In this document: positions 23,742-34,831 of the stretch, in pieces
Position numbering within the stretch: the stretch's first letter is position 1
How the letters are laid out: every line of letters begins with the position of its first letter
Assembly (NCBI GenBank): GCA_024180945.1
Contig: JAKSGN010000003.1
Span: 2,046,001-2,110,000, forward strand
Source of the DNA: Macrophomina tecta
Lineage: Eukaryota > Ascomycota > Dothideomycetes > Botryosphaeriales > Botryosphaeriaceae
Direction of reading: 5' to 3'
DNA: 64,000 nt
The notes under the pieces: generated by a model
What the model saw: the letters and a program-made list of their open reading frames with translations, nothing else
What the model was told of the DNA's origin: nothing
Database searches by the model: none
Program-made: the position numbers and the translations under genes

Positions 23742-26069
23742 ATGGGCCCCAGCCAGGACGCATATGCGGCAAACGTGCTCAAGGCCGTCACCTACCGTCT
23801 GTCTTCCGTCCCAGCTAAACAGCTACCCGCCCTCATCCCTCACGTTACGGCAACGCTTCCGGCCTGCAAGCTTGTGCTCTCCGCTCCCCAGAATGCCTCA
23901 GGAAAAGATGCCTCTGAGACTGCCGTGCTTGTCCACAAGCTCAGGACCCAGATCTCCACTCTACTCCAGGACCGCTCCACCGAGGGAAGGTGGTCTGCCG
24001 TCGTCCTGTCCAAGTGCGCCATTGATCTTGGCGGATGGGAAATGCTTCAGAAGAGCGGCCCGTGGGTGCGAGGTCTTCTGGGCATCTTGACCAAGCCAGA
24101 CCCGCCGACCACCAAGGTGCTCGCCATAGTCACGCTGACCCGCATATTCATGTTGACTCGGGACTATCAAACTCTGGTCAGGGAAATCACAACGCCCTCC
24201 CTGACTCCTTTCATCACCTCCTGCTTAAACACCCTTTCCCGGGCTAAGAACGGCGACCAGGGCACCCAGCAGCTGGTTGAAACCGTTCTGGAGAGTTTTG
24301 CTCGCCTACTTCCCCGTCACCCCACCACCTTTCGCCCGCACTTGTCTAAGATCAATCAGTTCCTCTCACAAGTCGTTGCCCAGTCCGTGACTGCCGAGAA
24401 CATGTACCTCAGCTCCGACGGCCTGGCAGCAGCTCGTAGCCTATACGCTCAGCTTCCGAACTGTGCCGCAAAGAATGGTTTCAAGGAAGAGTGGGAGACG
24501 TCCCTCCAGAATATCGTCACTGCGGCCCACCAGGCTGCCAATAAGGTATTCCGTGCCGTCATCGAAGACTGGGAATCAGTCACAGGTGTACAACCACCCA
24601 GCACCACTAACCGCACTTTGGATATGGTTGTCGAGCAATCAGGGCCCGATCAATGCGGATTCCCTGGCTGGACTGGGATCTACGCCGGAAGTGCGCGACT
24701 GATTGGTCTGCTTGAACTTCTGGCAGAGCTGACCGCTTCGCCGACTGCGCCCTCTGGTCCTGTCAGCTTTCGCATTGCCCACGTCATGGATCTGCTCACC
24801 CGAGTCCTCTCTATCACCGCACCCGCAGGACATAACAAGAAAAACCAAGAGTGTGGCATATCTTTCAACGACCAGATCGGAAAAGAGGAACGAAATGACC
24901 TCTTCACGGTGTTGCCGCAGATCCACATAGCTGCTTTAAGCCTCTTCGAAACCCTTGTCGAGAGGTTTGGCAGCTCTATGTCCCCTGTCATCGAGTTCTT
25001 CCTCGATCGCTTGTCTTTCGTCTTCCAGGAGGAGAAGTCGCTTGCGAATGTTCGCGCAGCATCATACTATGTTTTGTCCAAGGTCTTGCCTACTGTCGGC
25101 TCGACGCTTTCTGCTGCGCAGGTCAAGGCTCTCAACTCCATCATGCACGCTTGCTGTGAGGACCTCTTCCCCCGCGATCCCGACACGACTATCCAGTCCC
25201 ATCCCGCAACGATTAATGGCAACAAGAACCAACAACAGATATCGATGAATGCCGACAGCTTCCTCACTAGTACCAAGAAGATGCAACCTCAGCAATTGGT
25301 ATACCCGGATCTTTACAGAGCTGCTCACGATTTGCTGCCACTGCTTCTCTCCCATGTTCCAGCCGAAACCATGGATAACTCTATCAGGGCGCGCATCGAT
25401 GCTACGGCGGTGTTGATTAAGCATGAGGAAGCTATGCTTGCTAGTGTGCTGAGTCTCGACCCGAGAGGAAACCCCAGCCTGCTACCACTTGCAGCGCGAC
25501 TGTACCCCAACTCGCCGGCTGTGGAGTCTTTGCTTCGCCCACGCGTTCCGGCCATTCGACCCAACGCTAACCGCGTCCTCAATGTGGCCGAGGAGGAAGA
25601 AGAGGACGAGGGTGAGGATAAAGAGGTTGAGGTAGCAGAAACTGCGGAGCAGAACACTGAGGTGGTGCCGTTCACGCAGTATGACAAGATGCAGCTCGAT
25701 GATGCGCCTGCCGAAGCCTCACAATCCGAGCCTGTCGCTGTACGGTCAAAGCACGCAGAAAATTATGCGTCAACTACTGACCAGGATATTGCCCGTGGAG
25801 AGTCTTCATCCACCAGCGGACCAGAGAAGCGGCCAAGCACAGAAACTGAAGTGCAGTCCACTCGGTCACCAAAGCGGCCGCGCGTAGCAAGCCCACCAAG
25901 AGATGTGCCGAAGGCTGGTCAACAGGAGCCTGCCGCATCAACACTGCCAGCGGCGGTGCCAGTTGAGACTGGATACGGCGAGGAGGACGATGATGGCGAT
26001 GTGGAGGTACCGACTCTGATCATGAGCGAGGACGAAGACGAGGAAGAAGAGAGCGGGGAGGAGGAGTAA
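23742..26069 (+). CDS. rix1: pre-rRNA-processing protein Rix1
   Basis: Scaffold of the Rix1-Ipi1-Ipi3 complex that with the AAA ATPase Rea1 matures pre-60S particles and ITS2 in the nucleus. The 775-aa intron-less protein is mostly helical with a HEAT-like pattern, and the N-terminal third matches the RIX1 domain (segments such as TRIFMLTRDYQTLVREI and TLPACKLVLS). It ends in acidic, low-complexity stretches (an EEEEDEGED run and a final SEDEDEEEESGEEE) with a basic KRPRV motif between them that could be a nuclear localisation signal. The ATG at 23742 follows an A-rich context and lies at the start of the conserved part; the frame remains open upstream to 23394 but that part is antisense to ypp1 exons. 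Confidence 0.88.
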   Translation: MGPSQDAYAANVLKAVTYRLSSVPAKQLPALIPHVTATLPACKLVLSAPQNASGKDASETAVLVHKLRTQISTLLQDRSTEGRWSAVVLSKCAIDLGGWEMLQKSGPWVRGLLGILTKPDPPTTKVLAIVTLTRIFMLTRDYQTLVREITTPSLTPFITSCLNTLSRAKNGDQGTQQLVETVLESFARLLPRHPTTFRPHLSKINQFLSQVVAQSVTAENMYLSSDGLAAARSLYAQLPNCAAKNGFKEEWETSLQNIVTAAHQAANKVFRAVIEDWESVTGVQPPSTTNRTLDMVVEQSGPDQCGFPGWTGIYAGSARLIGLLELLAELTASPTAPSGPVSFRIAHVMDLLTRVLSITAPAGHNKKNQECGISFNDQIGKEERNDLFTVLPQIHIAALSLFETLVERFGSSMSPVIEFFLDRLSFVFQEEKSLANVRAASYYVLSKVLPTVGSTLSAAQVKALNSIMHACCEDLFPRDPDTTIQSHPATINGNKNQQQISMNADSFLTSTKKMQPQQLVYPDLYRAAHDLLPLLLSHVPAETMDNSIRARIDATAVLIKHEEAMLASVLSLDPRGNPSLLPLAARLYPNSPAVESLLRPRVPAIRPNANRVLNVAEEEEEDEGEDKEVEVAETAEQNTEVVPFTQYDKMQLDDAPAEASQSEPVAVRSKHAENYASTTDQDIARGESSSTSGPEKRPSTETEVQSTRSPKRPRVASPPRDVPKAGQQEPAASTLPAAVPVETGYGEEDDDGDVEVPTLIMSEDEDEEEESGEEE

Positions 26070-27370
26070 ATGCTCGGGATCCGTAAAGCTAGCATGTAGA
26101 CATTTCATTTAATGTCAAAGAGAGGATACACTGATATGGTCGTTGTCTGCCATCGATCCCACTAAACGATCTCGAACCACCAAAACTAAGTGTAGGTGAG
26201 ACGAACAACTCCACGAACATAATACGGTCACGGGGCCTGGCTAAGTTAAGTAAGCCGCCTGTGGTTGAATGTCCATGAGCCGCTCCTGGCCGGCGCAGTA
26301 TATAACGTCAAATGCTGTCTCGAAGGTACTTACGTACCAAGTCAGTTCTTCCCTTTGCACCTTCCCTCCAGCTCGCTGGCCCTCCAAATCCGTCTTAGTA
26401 TCTGGTCCTCCAGCGACGGATCTGCATAACATAAGCTGCATATGCTCCACGTGCCATTAGGTTATCCTGCGACCTATATAGCCGCCCTCCCTCTGCCCCG
26501 ATACTTCTTTTCCTCTTCATAAGCCTGGTCTCCCTGGACTTCCAATAACTAACCAAGCAACATCAAGTCCGGGGTGGATCAAAGCACTTGCGCTGACTAC
26601 CTCGGTGTAGTCTGCTTCAAAATCCGCCATCACGACCACTGGAGATGCATTGGCCTAAGCGGCAAGGGTCGGTGGCCGTTTGGGGGTGGGGGGGCTTTTT
26701 TGAGAGACTTCTCAACAAAGTCACTCGTCCTTTTTTTTCCCTCCATGAAAGAAGGCGTTAGCGAGTGCTGGGGCTTAACTCTGGCACTCCCTCCTTCGTT
26801 GAAACCTCCGCCTTGAGCGGGCCTTTGAGGAAGGAATATTCGCCTTTAGTGTTGACGAGCTCCATTGCTGAGGCGAAGAGCGCAGCTTCCGCTGCTTGTA
26901 GGTTGACGGCTCGCGTGGATGTTCGTCGCTCATGCCGCTGCATGTTGTTGAGCCAGCTCTCGTGAAGTGGCTTGAGCGGCGACGCGTGTACAAGGATGCA
27001 CGCGTCGCGCAGAGTTGATCGTACCATCCCGGCGATGGCGGTCGATCCAGCGGCCAGAGTTGCGCTCGCAGCATCCTAACATACACACGCTGACGAGACC
27101 GTCCTTTGAGCATTGCTCGCGGTCGGTGGTCAGCCGCGATATCTCAACATGGTGTTGCGGCACAAACGCCCGCCGCTCGCCGCCCGCACACAACTTCTTC
27201 GCACGAACCTGCAAGCTCTCTGACCGTTTGTATTCGTATTACTACTTCAACATCGAATAGTCCACACCCAGGGAGTGACCCAAGTAACTCCGATGCTTTT
27301 CCTTACCATCCCCCCTCGTAACGCCATGATAATGCTGGTTCGTTAACTGTCGCCGTTGAAAATGCCGACG
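26070..27370. other. 1.3-kb gap between convergent genes
   Basis: Between the rix1 and ccl1 stop codons. Has a G-rich/T-rich patch near 26680-26740. Small open frames on both strands do not resemble proteins. Nothing supported. Confidence 0.5.
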
Positions 27371-28648
27371 CTACTCCTTTTTCGCGGGAAGCTCCGGACC
27401 CCAAAAATCTTCGGCCTGCTTTTGGCTTTGCTCGCGTTCCAGTTTCCTTCTCTTAGCCAGATTCTCGTCCAGCTGGCCTTCTGACGCTCCACCACGCTTC
27501 TGTGCAGCGTGCAGGCCAATGAGATCCGCCTTTTCCGGGTCGCTGCACATATCCCGCTTCCGCGCAATACGCTTGCACTCCTCCACGAGTTCTGATCCTT
27601 CAAGCACCCTCTGCTGATCACTCATCATCTGCGCACACGCTCGTACTGTTGCAATGAGCTTGTTTCTTAGATCCGCCGCAGGCTGGTTGTCCTGCGGTGC
27701 GCTGTTTGGAAACTTTGTGTCCATGTAGAAAAGAGTTAACGGCTCGTCGGCAAGTAGCATAGCGGCGAGCCAAATTTGAGCTGGAGTGTAAAAGAAGTAT
27801 GCATCAGAGATAGGTGCTACGTTCTTAAGCGTATTGCGTGCTGTGTTGTATGCTATGCCAATACGGTTGATCATCGTTCTCTCATCATTGCTCGATGGCG
27901 GGCCGTTGGGCTTATCGGGCAAGCGCAGCATTTCGACCTGCATTTCCGCTGGTGTCCGATTTGTCCCAGGCAGCAAAGCAGCCTCGCCTTTGGCCAAGGC
28001 TATGAGCTCCATGTGTCCACCGTTGAGACCGCGGTACGGATGCCGGATGTCAAATGTAAAGCGGAGGGCTTGGGCTACGAGATACTCGGGGGCGAGGATG
28101 TCATCGGCGGTCATGCCCTTGCCCATTAGCGGGGCGAGCTCACCGGCAGGGGTCCAGTGGATCTCGGTCTTTGTGGCGAGGAAGAGGCAAGTGGGCATGA
28201 TCTTCTTGGGGTCGTAGACCATGATGGAGTTGAAGAGGTAGAAGCGCTTCACATACTGGACGGCGGTGGCCTAAATCGCAATGGCGGTCAGCAGCGGCGC
28301 TCGAGCGCTGAGCGGAGTGCTCCGTACAATGACGCTTGTGGGGAAGTTGAACTTGGTGTTCTTTTTGGCGAAGTCGGCGAAGTCGACGCAGGTCTTGCAG
28401 ATCTTGGTGACCAGCTTCAGCTCTTCGTCCGGGGTGAGTGGGTCAATGTCGGCGCCAGTATTGGCGCCGTTCTGGAGCGCGGCATCGTCGGCCGACTTGG
28501 CCTCCCTGAAGCGCTTGATGTTTGCCTTGACCCGTTCAGCGGCGTTGGCGTTGGTCGAGTGGCGCAGGGAACGCAGGCGCTCGGGGGTAAAAGACCACAG
28601 CCGGTACTGGGTCGAGGTGCGGTAGACCTCGTCCTCGGTGAGGTGCAT
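27371..28648 (-). CDS. ccl1: cyclin H homologue Ccl1 (TFIIH kinase cyclin)
   Basis: Regulatory cyclin of the Kin28/CDK7 kinase module of TFIIH, which phosphorylates the RNA polymerase II tail; the usual site is the nucleus. 406 aa from two exons, 28648-28328 and 28270-27371; the intron has a CTGAC branch and a TTTAG acceptor. The N-terminus has the cyclin H-type block STQYRLWSFTPERL, followed by a first cyclin box containing KRFYLFNSIMVYDPKKIM and TCLFLATKTEIHW, and a second box with LRFTFDIRHPYRGLNGG. The C-terminus is charged and ends near QAEDFWGPELP. The start is the first ATG of the frame; the frame is open further upstream without ATG. Cyclin C (Ssn8) is the alternative, but the N-terminal YRLWSFT motif and length favour Ccl1. 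Confidence 0.87.
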
Positions 28649-29406
28649 GGCCGGACGCTGGGGGCGGCGTTGGGAGCTCGAGCAGTCGCGCAGGGTGCAG
28701 GCGTTGAGTCGCGTCGGAGGCACAAAGGCGCGCGGGCTGGGGAGCTGGCTGGCGGGGGTTCGTGTCGGGTGCAGTTGCCCCGGTTCGGGGTCTCAGGCGA
28801 GACCCACTAAATGGCAGCGTGCTTGGCGGGCTTGCCGCGTGCAAAGCTTCGCGCTTCCCCAGAATGCTTGTCCCACCCCAAGCTCCACCGCTGTTTCCCC
28901 CGCCGTCGTCTTCAGCTCATCCTGCCTCGACGCCGCCACATGTCTCGCGATCCGGACAGTGCAGCGCTGCAATGCCACCTGCTCGGCGCGGAATGTCATC
29001 CTGACCGGGCGGGTGGAGTCGCTGCCGCATTGCCATCCCGCTTCGCCGCAAGCCACCCCCGGATCTGACTGGCTGCTGGCTACTGCCCCAGACCCGGGCC
29101 ACTGTCTTTATCGGGCCTGTTCGTCTACATCCCAGCCCCGGCGCCTGTTTTGGTTGCGGCCCTGCGCTGCTGACTTGCGGGGAATTGCTTGTTGCCGATA
29201 GGACGAGTCGTTGCTGTGCTGCTCTCGCCGTGACACCATGCCTTGCCGATTTATTTCTGCTGCCGCCCCTCGCAGTTTGGGACAGATCCAGACCGCCGCT
29301 TTCTTCTTCGCTGCTTCTCCGTGCTCCTGCTTGCCCACGCTCGCTCGAGAGTTCGCTGGCCTCACCCGCACCTCACTTGTCTTTGGTACACTTCCCGCCC
29401 TCCATC
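28649..29406. promoter_or_regulatory. divergent region, ccl1 / MFS transporter
   Basis: 758 bases between two divergent starts; C/T-rich toward the transporter ATG. No gene supported. Confidence 0.5.
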
Positions 29407-31119
29407 ATGTCGGAAGCCTCCCCGCCCAGTGATGTTGAGAAGAAGAGCGAGGTTCATCTGGAGAAGTTCAACTCCACCTGGGAAGAACAGACTTCCATCG
29501 ACCCCGAGCTTGAGAAGCGCATTACCAGGAAGTTCGACAAGCACATCGTCCCCTGGCTTTTCGGTCTGTGGCTACTCGCTTTCATCGACCGTAGCAACAT
29601 CGGCAACGCGAGAATTGACGGGCTGGAGGAGGATCTCGACCTTGACGCAGACAAGTTCAACATCGCTCTTGCAATCTTCTACGTCCCGTACATTCTGTAC
29701 GATGTACCCAGCAACCTTGTGCTCAAGCGCCTCAAGGCAGGATATTATCTTCCTGGCCTCGTCACCATTTGGGGGTTGATCAGCACGCTTATGGGCTTCG
29801 TCAAGTCCTTTGGAGGCCTCCTTGCTGCGAGGTTTTTCCTCGGTCTTGCTGAGGGTGGCCTACTTGGCGGTATGATCATCTACCTTGCCATGTTTTACCG
29901 TCGCCATCAGCTTCTCTACCGCATCGGAATGTTCTATTGCGCTGCTCCACTCAGCGGCGCATTTGGAGGCCTGCTAGCCACGGGTCTGGCACGCATCAAG
30001 ACGGATGGCTACAATGGCTGGCCGTTCATTTTTTTCGTGGAAGGTGTGATGCTTCTTCTCGCCTTTCCGCCATTCAAAACTGACTTGAGCACTTGCAGGC
30101 GGCATTACCGTCCTCTTTGGAATCCTGACGATGTTCTTCCTACCTCACGTTCCCTCAGAGTCGAAATTCCTAACCGAAGAAGAACGTGTTGTAGCAGTGG
30201 CTCGCATGCGTCTGGATGCCCATGGTGCTACAAATACCGGCGATGTGGAAGGCGAGAAATTCAATTGGGTTTGGGTGAGACGAGCCATCCTGAACTGGCA
30301 GACGTTCCTCCTGTCTCTCAACTTCTTCGCCATCATCACACCCATATATTCCTTCTCTCTCTTTCTTCCCACAATCATCAAGACCCTCGGATATACATCC
30401 GTCAAGGCTCAACTCCTTACCGTACCACCTAATGTCGCTGGCTTCTTCAGTGTCATCCTGGTCGGCTACTGCTCCGATAAAGCCAAAGTCCGCGGCCCTT
30501 TTATGGTTGGACTAGCTTCACTTGCGATCATCGGATACATCATGCAGATTGCGAGCGCGCGCCCGCTAACGCGCTACGGTGGTACTTTCTTTGTTGCATG
30601 CGGCGTCTTCCCTTGTTCTCCACTCGTCATGGGGTGGCTAGCCAACAATCTAGCTCCCCACTACGTCCGAGCAACGGGTACCGGCTTTCAGCTCATGATC
30701 GCCAACATGGCAGCTTTCATCGCCACATTCACCTACCTGCAAAAAGATGCGTAAGTAACATTGCTTGTCTTGGCGAATCCGACGTACATCGTTGTTCATG
30801 ACGAGCCCTCGTACAAGCATCCTTCTCGGCGCCAATTTTTGGCGCCGAGCGGGGTGGCTTTCTACACTCGGACTTGGCTCCACAAAAGGCTGATGACCCT
30901 TGCTGACGTCTGTTTCTCAATAATAGGCCGAGATACACCACCGGACATGCAATAAATATTGGCGTACTTGGGTTGTCGCTCATCCTCAGTATCACAAACA
31001 TTTTGTATTGCAAGTGGGAAAACAAGCAGCGCGCCACTGGCAAGAGAGATCACAGGCTGCAAGAGGGCGATGAGGGGACACTCGGGTACAGACATCCGGA
31101 GTTTAAGTATACTTTGTGA
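29407..31119 (+). CDS. MFS transporter, anion:cation symporter (Dal5/Tna1-like)
   Basis: Plasma-membrane permease of the family that takes up allantoate, nicotinate, pantothenate and similar organic anions with protons; the substrate cannot be told from sequence. 493 aa from exons 29407-30043, 30099-30750 and 30927-31119. Family signature near helix 1: DRSNIGNARIDGLEEDL, then FNIALAIFYVPYILYDVPSN and LKAGYYLPGLVTIWG. About 12 helices. The first intron (55 nt) lies in the sequence for the helix 6 to loop boundary. The second is unusually long for this window (176 nt) and carries a perfect 11-bp hairpin. The C-terminal tail is basic, and the stop is preceded by HPEFKYTL, a common ending in this family. 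Confidence 0.92.
30825..30849. repeat. perfect hairpin in the last intron of the MFS gene
   Basis: Eleven paired bases (CTCGGCGCCAA against TTGGCGCCGAG) around a three-T loop, inside intron 30751-30926. The GC-rich stem contains the self-complementary GGCGCC twice. Confidence 0.85.
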
Positions 31120-31665
31120 GATCGCTGTTGTCTTCTGACTTCAAGTACGTCGCTACGTATCAGCTCGCTGTTGATCAGCCAGACTACCAGCTGGGGTTTC
31201 AAGTCTTGAAGACACTTCGAGCATTGTCAACATACGTATTCTCTACTTTCGAGGATTCGAGGTTTGGGCTTCTATTTTCCAGGCAGGAGCACATCAATTC
31301 CGAGACAGAAATCTACTTTACAGGCCAAGAACCGCTTCGGCTTCTAGGCATACTTTCAGAGCTGTCTTTGAACGCGCTTTACAAGTCTTCTTAGCAATGC
31401 AGCATAGATAGAGCTCTCTTAATGAATACTGCATATGCGGTGTTCTCAAATTTTGTGAAGCTCATGGAGCTTTTCATATGTACAACAGGCCTTCACTTGC
31501 CCACAGTATTTCTTCAGCACGTATGATCCTTCATCAGCCGTTGATTGATACAGTTAAGGAGCCTCCTAACGTAAAGGTCACTACTGCTCGAGAAGCTGAT
31601 GCTAGGTGATTGCGTCCACGCCCATGCATGATTAGTACAATCTACTCCAGCTCGGAGACCCAAAT

Positions 31666-31725
31666 CTCTCTCTCTTTCTCTCTCTCTCTCTCTTTCACAC
31701 ACACACACACACACACACATACACA
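31666..31725. repeat. compound microsatellite (TC)n (AC)n
   Basis: About 15 TC units with two TTTC interruptions, followed by about 13 AC units. No spacer. Confidence 0.9.
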
Positions 31726-31835
31726 GGGCCTTTACTCACGAAAGGCGGTCCATGGGTTCTACTTGAGATACTGTGCTACATGAGATCGCCATATCATACT
31801 GTAATTACTTGAGCCGGGCATTGAGTATCTGAGTC

Positions 31836-31862
31836 TTTTTTTTTTTTAAAAAAAAAAAAAAA
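31836..31862. repeat. T12-A15 palindromic tract
   Basis: Twelve T directly followed by fifteen A, a perfect A/T inverted repeat with no loop. Confidence 0.9.
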
Positions 31863-32236
31863 GATGTCCGACGATATAGAGTGAGCTACGAGACGACCAA
31901 GGCTATGGTTATGACGTTGGAGCGAGATAAGCGTAGATCTAATCATAAACGAGAACGCTGACTGACGGTGCAGACGTTGTTCTGGGTTAACGGAGCTGCA
32001 CTTATCAATGCTACGAGACGCAGTCATTTTTGATCCTCGTCCGCTATCGGACGTATGCTCAGACCAAGCGGTGTCATGACTGGAAAAGACAATGAATGAG
32101 CTTTGTCAATCACCCCTGAAAAAGCGAGAAGTCACAAAGATGGGTCGCACAGGTAGTCTTTATAAGTGAATGAAGCGAGAATCACGGTCAAACTTCGACA
32201 CGCTCAGACAGCAAACTCATCGCCGACACTGTAGAC

Positions 32237-32404
32237 ATGTCAAATACAAGAGCAAGCCAATGGTTTTCCTATGCAGCCAAAAATCTGCAATTGTCCTCTG
32301 CAGGGATACGCAAGGCTATCCTGGACAACCTTGAATTTAGATTAGTCGCTTCATCTGCCTCCCACGACAGCAACGCGAAGAGGACGACCAGCCTCAAAGC
32401 ATGA
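32237..32404 (+). CDS. candidate 55-aa orphan protein
   Basis: Unrecognised. An open frame of 55 codons (starts MSNTRASQWF) lies about 75 bases downstream of a TATA-like TTTATAAG (32158-32166), with a CA-rich leader in between that resembles fungal 5' leaders. Codon use is less G/C-ending than in the neighbouring genes. No signal peptide. It may be chance in an AT-richer gap. Confidence 0.2.
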   Translation: MSNTRASQWFSYAAKNLQLSSAGIRKAILDNLEFRLVASSASHDSNAKRTTSLKA

Positions 32405-33018
32405 AATCACTGTCAAAAGTTTGCAACGTTTATTCATTCATTATGAGGCGCCCAAACATCCAATCGCATACGCGTCGACGACGTATGTGGTCCGCTTGTA
32501 CAATTCGATACTTTTGGTACTTACCACGCATAATTCGAACTATCTTTTCCATAAGTACGAATCATTCGAGCTCGCTCTCCGGCCGCCTATTAAGTTGAGA
32601 TGGTAGTTTGATACTCGCCTCTTTAGCTGGCGTATGACAAGCAGGATCCGCACCAATGCTTTTCAGCACTCAATTGCGTTGAACTTTACAGATGTACAGT
32701 ACTTCGCAAATTCGTTAAGATCTCTGGCCGGTGGTTGGCATGCCTGAACCCCAAGAGAAGCGTTGGATTGGAAATTGTTTCGATTCGAGTTAGCGCAAAG
32801 GAGTTATATTCCCGAACCCGAGCCAATTTCCCTGCTCGTGATCATGATCCAGCCATTTGCTCTTTATGTTTTGCACAATGCGCCGATGAGATGGACAAAA
32901 CTCCTTGATCATCCCCAACCCCCAGAGAAAATTACTCCTTCTCGGATGCTCCTTTCTCTTTCCACCCCTTATCCCCTGACCATTTTTTAAATCCCAATTA
33001 CCGAGCTAGATGAAGAAT

Positions 33019-33718
33019 TTACTCGGACTTGGCGGCCTGCTGAAGGGCCTTCTTGCCCCTGAGCTTGGCGGGCTTCTCGGTCTTGACGGGCTTCTGGGAC
33101 TTCTTGATGGCGCTGGCGCGGGCAACGGCCTCCTTCTGGAGGTCAGCGCGGTAGTGACGCTTGACGGTCGAGTTGATGATGTTCTTGTAGACCCTAGCGC
33201 AAACTGTCAACGTTCATGGCCCTCCGGATTCCATCAAATCCGACTCAAACCACCAATAGAAGACAAGTGCAACCCGGGATGACATGTACGTACTTGCGGG
33301 AGGAGGTAGAGGGACCGAAGGTGGAGGTCTGGATGGCGGCAGCGGGCTTGTTGGACTTGTTGCTCTTCTTGAGGAGGAGCTGGACGCCACCGTTCTCGGA
33401 GGGCTGGATACCGAAGGCCTTCAATGACAAAGAAGATTCCGCGTTAGTCGGGCAAGGTCCTATATCGTCGCGCATTATCCGGAAGTGGAAATACCTTGTC
33501 GTTGACGAAACCCTCGTACTGTAACAAACTTATCAGCCAGACTGTGCGGGATACGATATCGCAGGAGAGAGCAAGCGGACCTTCCTGGCGTGCTTGTTGG
33601 TCAGGTTCAGCGGGTCGCGGGAGAACTGGACACCACCGGCCTGCCTGCGCTTAAGGAGGAAAGCGCTGGTGTTGCGAGTAACCTCCCAGATGAGGTCGGC
33701 AGAGACGTTCTGAACCAT
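33019..33718 (-). CDS. rpl28e: 60S ribosomal protein eL28
   Basis: Structural protein of the large cytosolic ribosomal subunit; absent from S. cerevisiae but general in filamentous fungi and animals. 153 aa from four exons, 33718-33581, 33518-33495 (24 nt), 33418-33294 and 33193-33019. Hallmarks: start MVQNVSADLIWEVTRN, then GGVQFSRDPLNLTNKHARK, YEGFVNDKAFGIQPSENGG, and the C-terminal RADLQKEAVARASAIKKSQK. The donor of the first intron reads GTCCGC, less standard than the others, but the join is fixed by the conserved protein. Divergent from the DUF2015 gene. Confidence 0.96.
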
Positions 33719-34317
33719 TTTTTCGAATTGGGGGGTTGTTGGGGATTTCGAGGTGTGTCGGGGCGGCCGTCTCTCACTTGCTGCTGTCCTGCGCTGGGCT
33801 CGTCGTCGTGGTCGTGGGCACTTCCAAAATGCGGTCGCCAAACCACCCTCAAACGGCCTAGCCCCGACGCACAGACCAAGATGTGGATAAAGGAAACGCC
33901 GAATCCCCGAACAGCGGCGCCCGGGCCGGGCTGGGGTGGCGCAGCACATGCTGACGACAAGCAGGTGATCGCCGCTCCATGGTCCGCGCGGCGCCGCATT
34001 ATTGCCTTTCAACCATCTGCTTCGCAAATGAGACAGCTCTCCACGCTCAGCTTCATGCACGCCAGCACAGTGCTGGGATAGCTGTCCCCCACTACCACGC
34101 TTTTCTGAACATCGAGACCCACTTCTACCGCGTATACACGCTGTCGCTCCCTCCTTTCCGTTTCATTCCGTATAGCCTTTCGCCTTTCGTCACCCGGTCT
34201 CCGCACGCAGCCGCGCATCCGGGTACCGCCAGCCAGGAATTCTGAGCGCACCACCCTCCAACCTCTCGACTTCTCCGCACAATCCTCGTCTAGACCATAA
34301 CACGGACCCTGCCCACC
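33719..34317. promoter_or_regulatory. divergent region, eL28 / DUF2015 gene
   Basis: About 600 bases between the two starts; both promoters should be here. No further gene seen. Confidence 0.5.
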
Positions 34318-34831
34318 ATGTTTATCGACAACTACCTCGTCTACTCCATCGTCTTCTCCATCCTCGTCATCGCAACCGGTACGTCTATGCAACCGCGCCC
34401 CCCAAAAGCCAAGCAAGCCACGCGGCAGTGCAGCCCCCCATTGCAGCCCTTAAAACCCATAACTAACGACCCGTCCCCCCTCCAAAACAGTCCTCTATTA
34501 CACCCGCGACCGCTGGACGTCGCATCTGCCCAACCTGCCTTTCAGCCGGTGGTTCTACTCGAGGCTGCCGGGCGGCGGCTCGAGCTCCTTCGCCGATGAC
34601 ATGGAGGCCGGCTTCAGCTCCTCGCACTTCGACCTCGCCGGCAACATCGCCGGCAACGACTCGCGCGCCGGTCTCGACGACCAAGCCAAGCGCGAGATCA
34701 ACCGCATCATGAAGACTCGCCGCTGCAACTTTGACGAGGCCCGCCGCATCTACACTCAGGACCGCTTCGCTAAGAATGGTATCGGCCCCGACGGCCGGCC
34801 GCGGGATCCCAAGTTCGTGTCATTCTCCTGA
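34318..34831 (+). CDS. DUF2015-like small membrane protein
   Basis: Function unknown. 133 aa from exons 34318-34378 and 34491-34831; the 112-nt intron has an ACTAAC branch and AACAG acceptor. An N-terminal hydrophobic helix (YLVYSIVFSILVIA) is followed by a soluble domain with the pattern NDSRAGLDDQAKREI, IMKTRRCNFDEARRIY and a C-terminal NGIGPDGRPRDPKFVSFS. From memory this C-terminal pattern matches the fungal family DUF2015; I cannot check it here. It is probably an ER or mitochondrial single-pass protein with its C-terminus in the cytosol, by inference only. Confidence 0.88.

Larger units (their letters stand above)
31120..33018. other. 1.9-kb AT-richer gap between convergent genes
   Basis: Between the MFS transporter and eL28. 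Holds a TC/AC microsatellite, an A/T palindrome and one small candidate gene at 32237, each listed separately. No transposon features seen. Confidence 0.5.
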
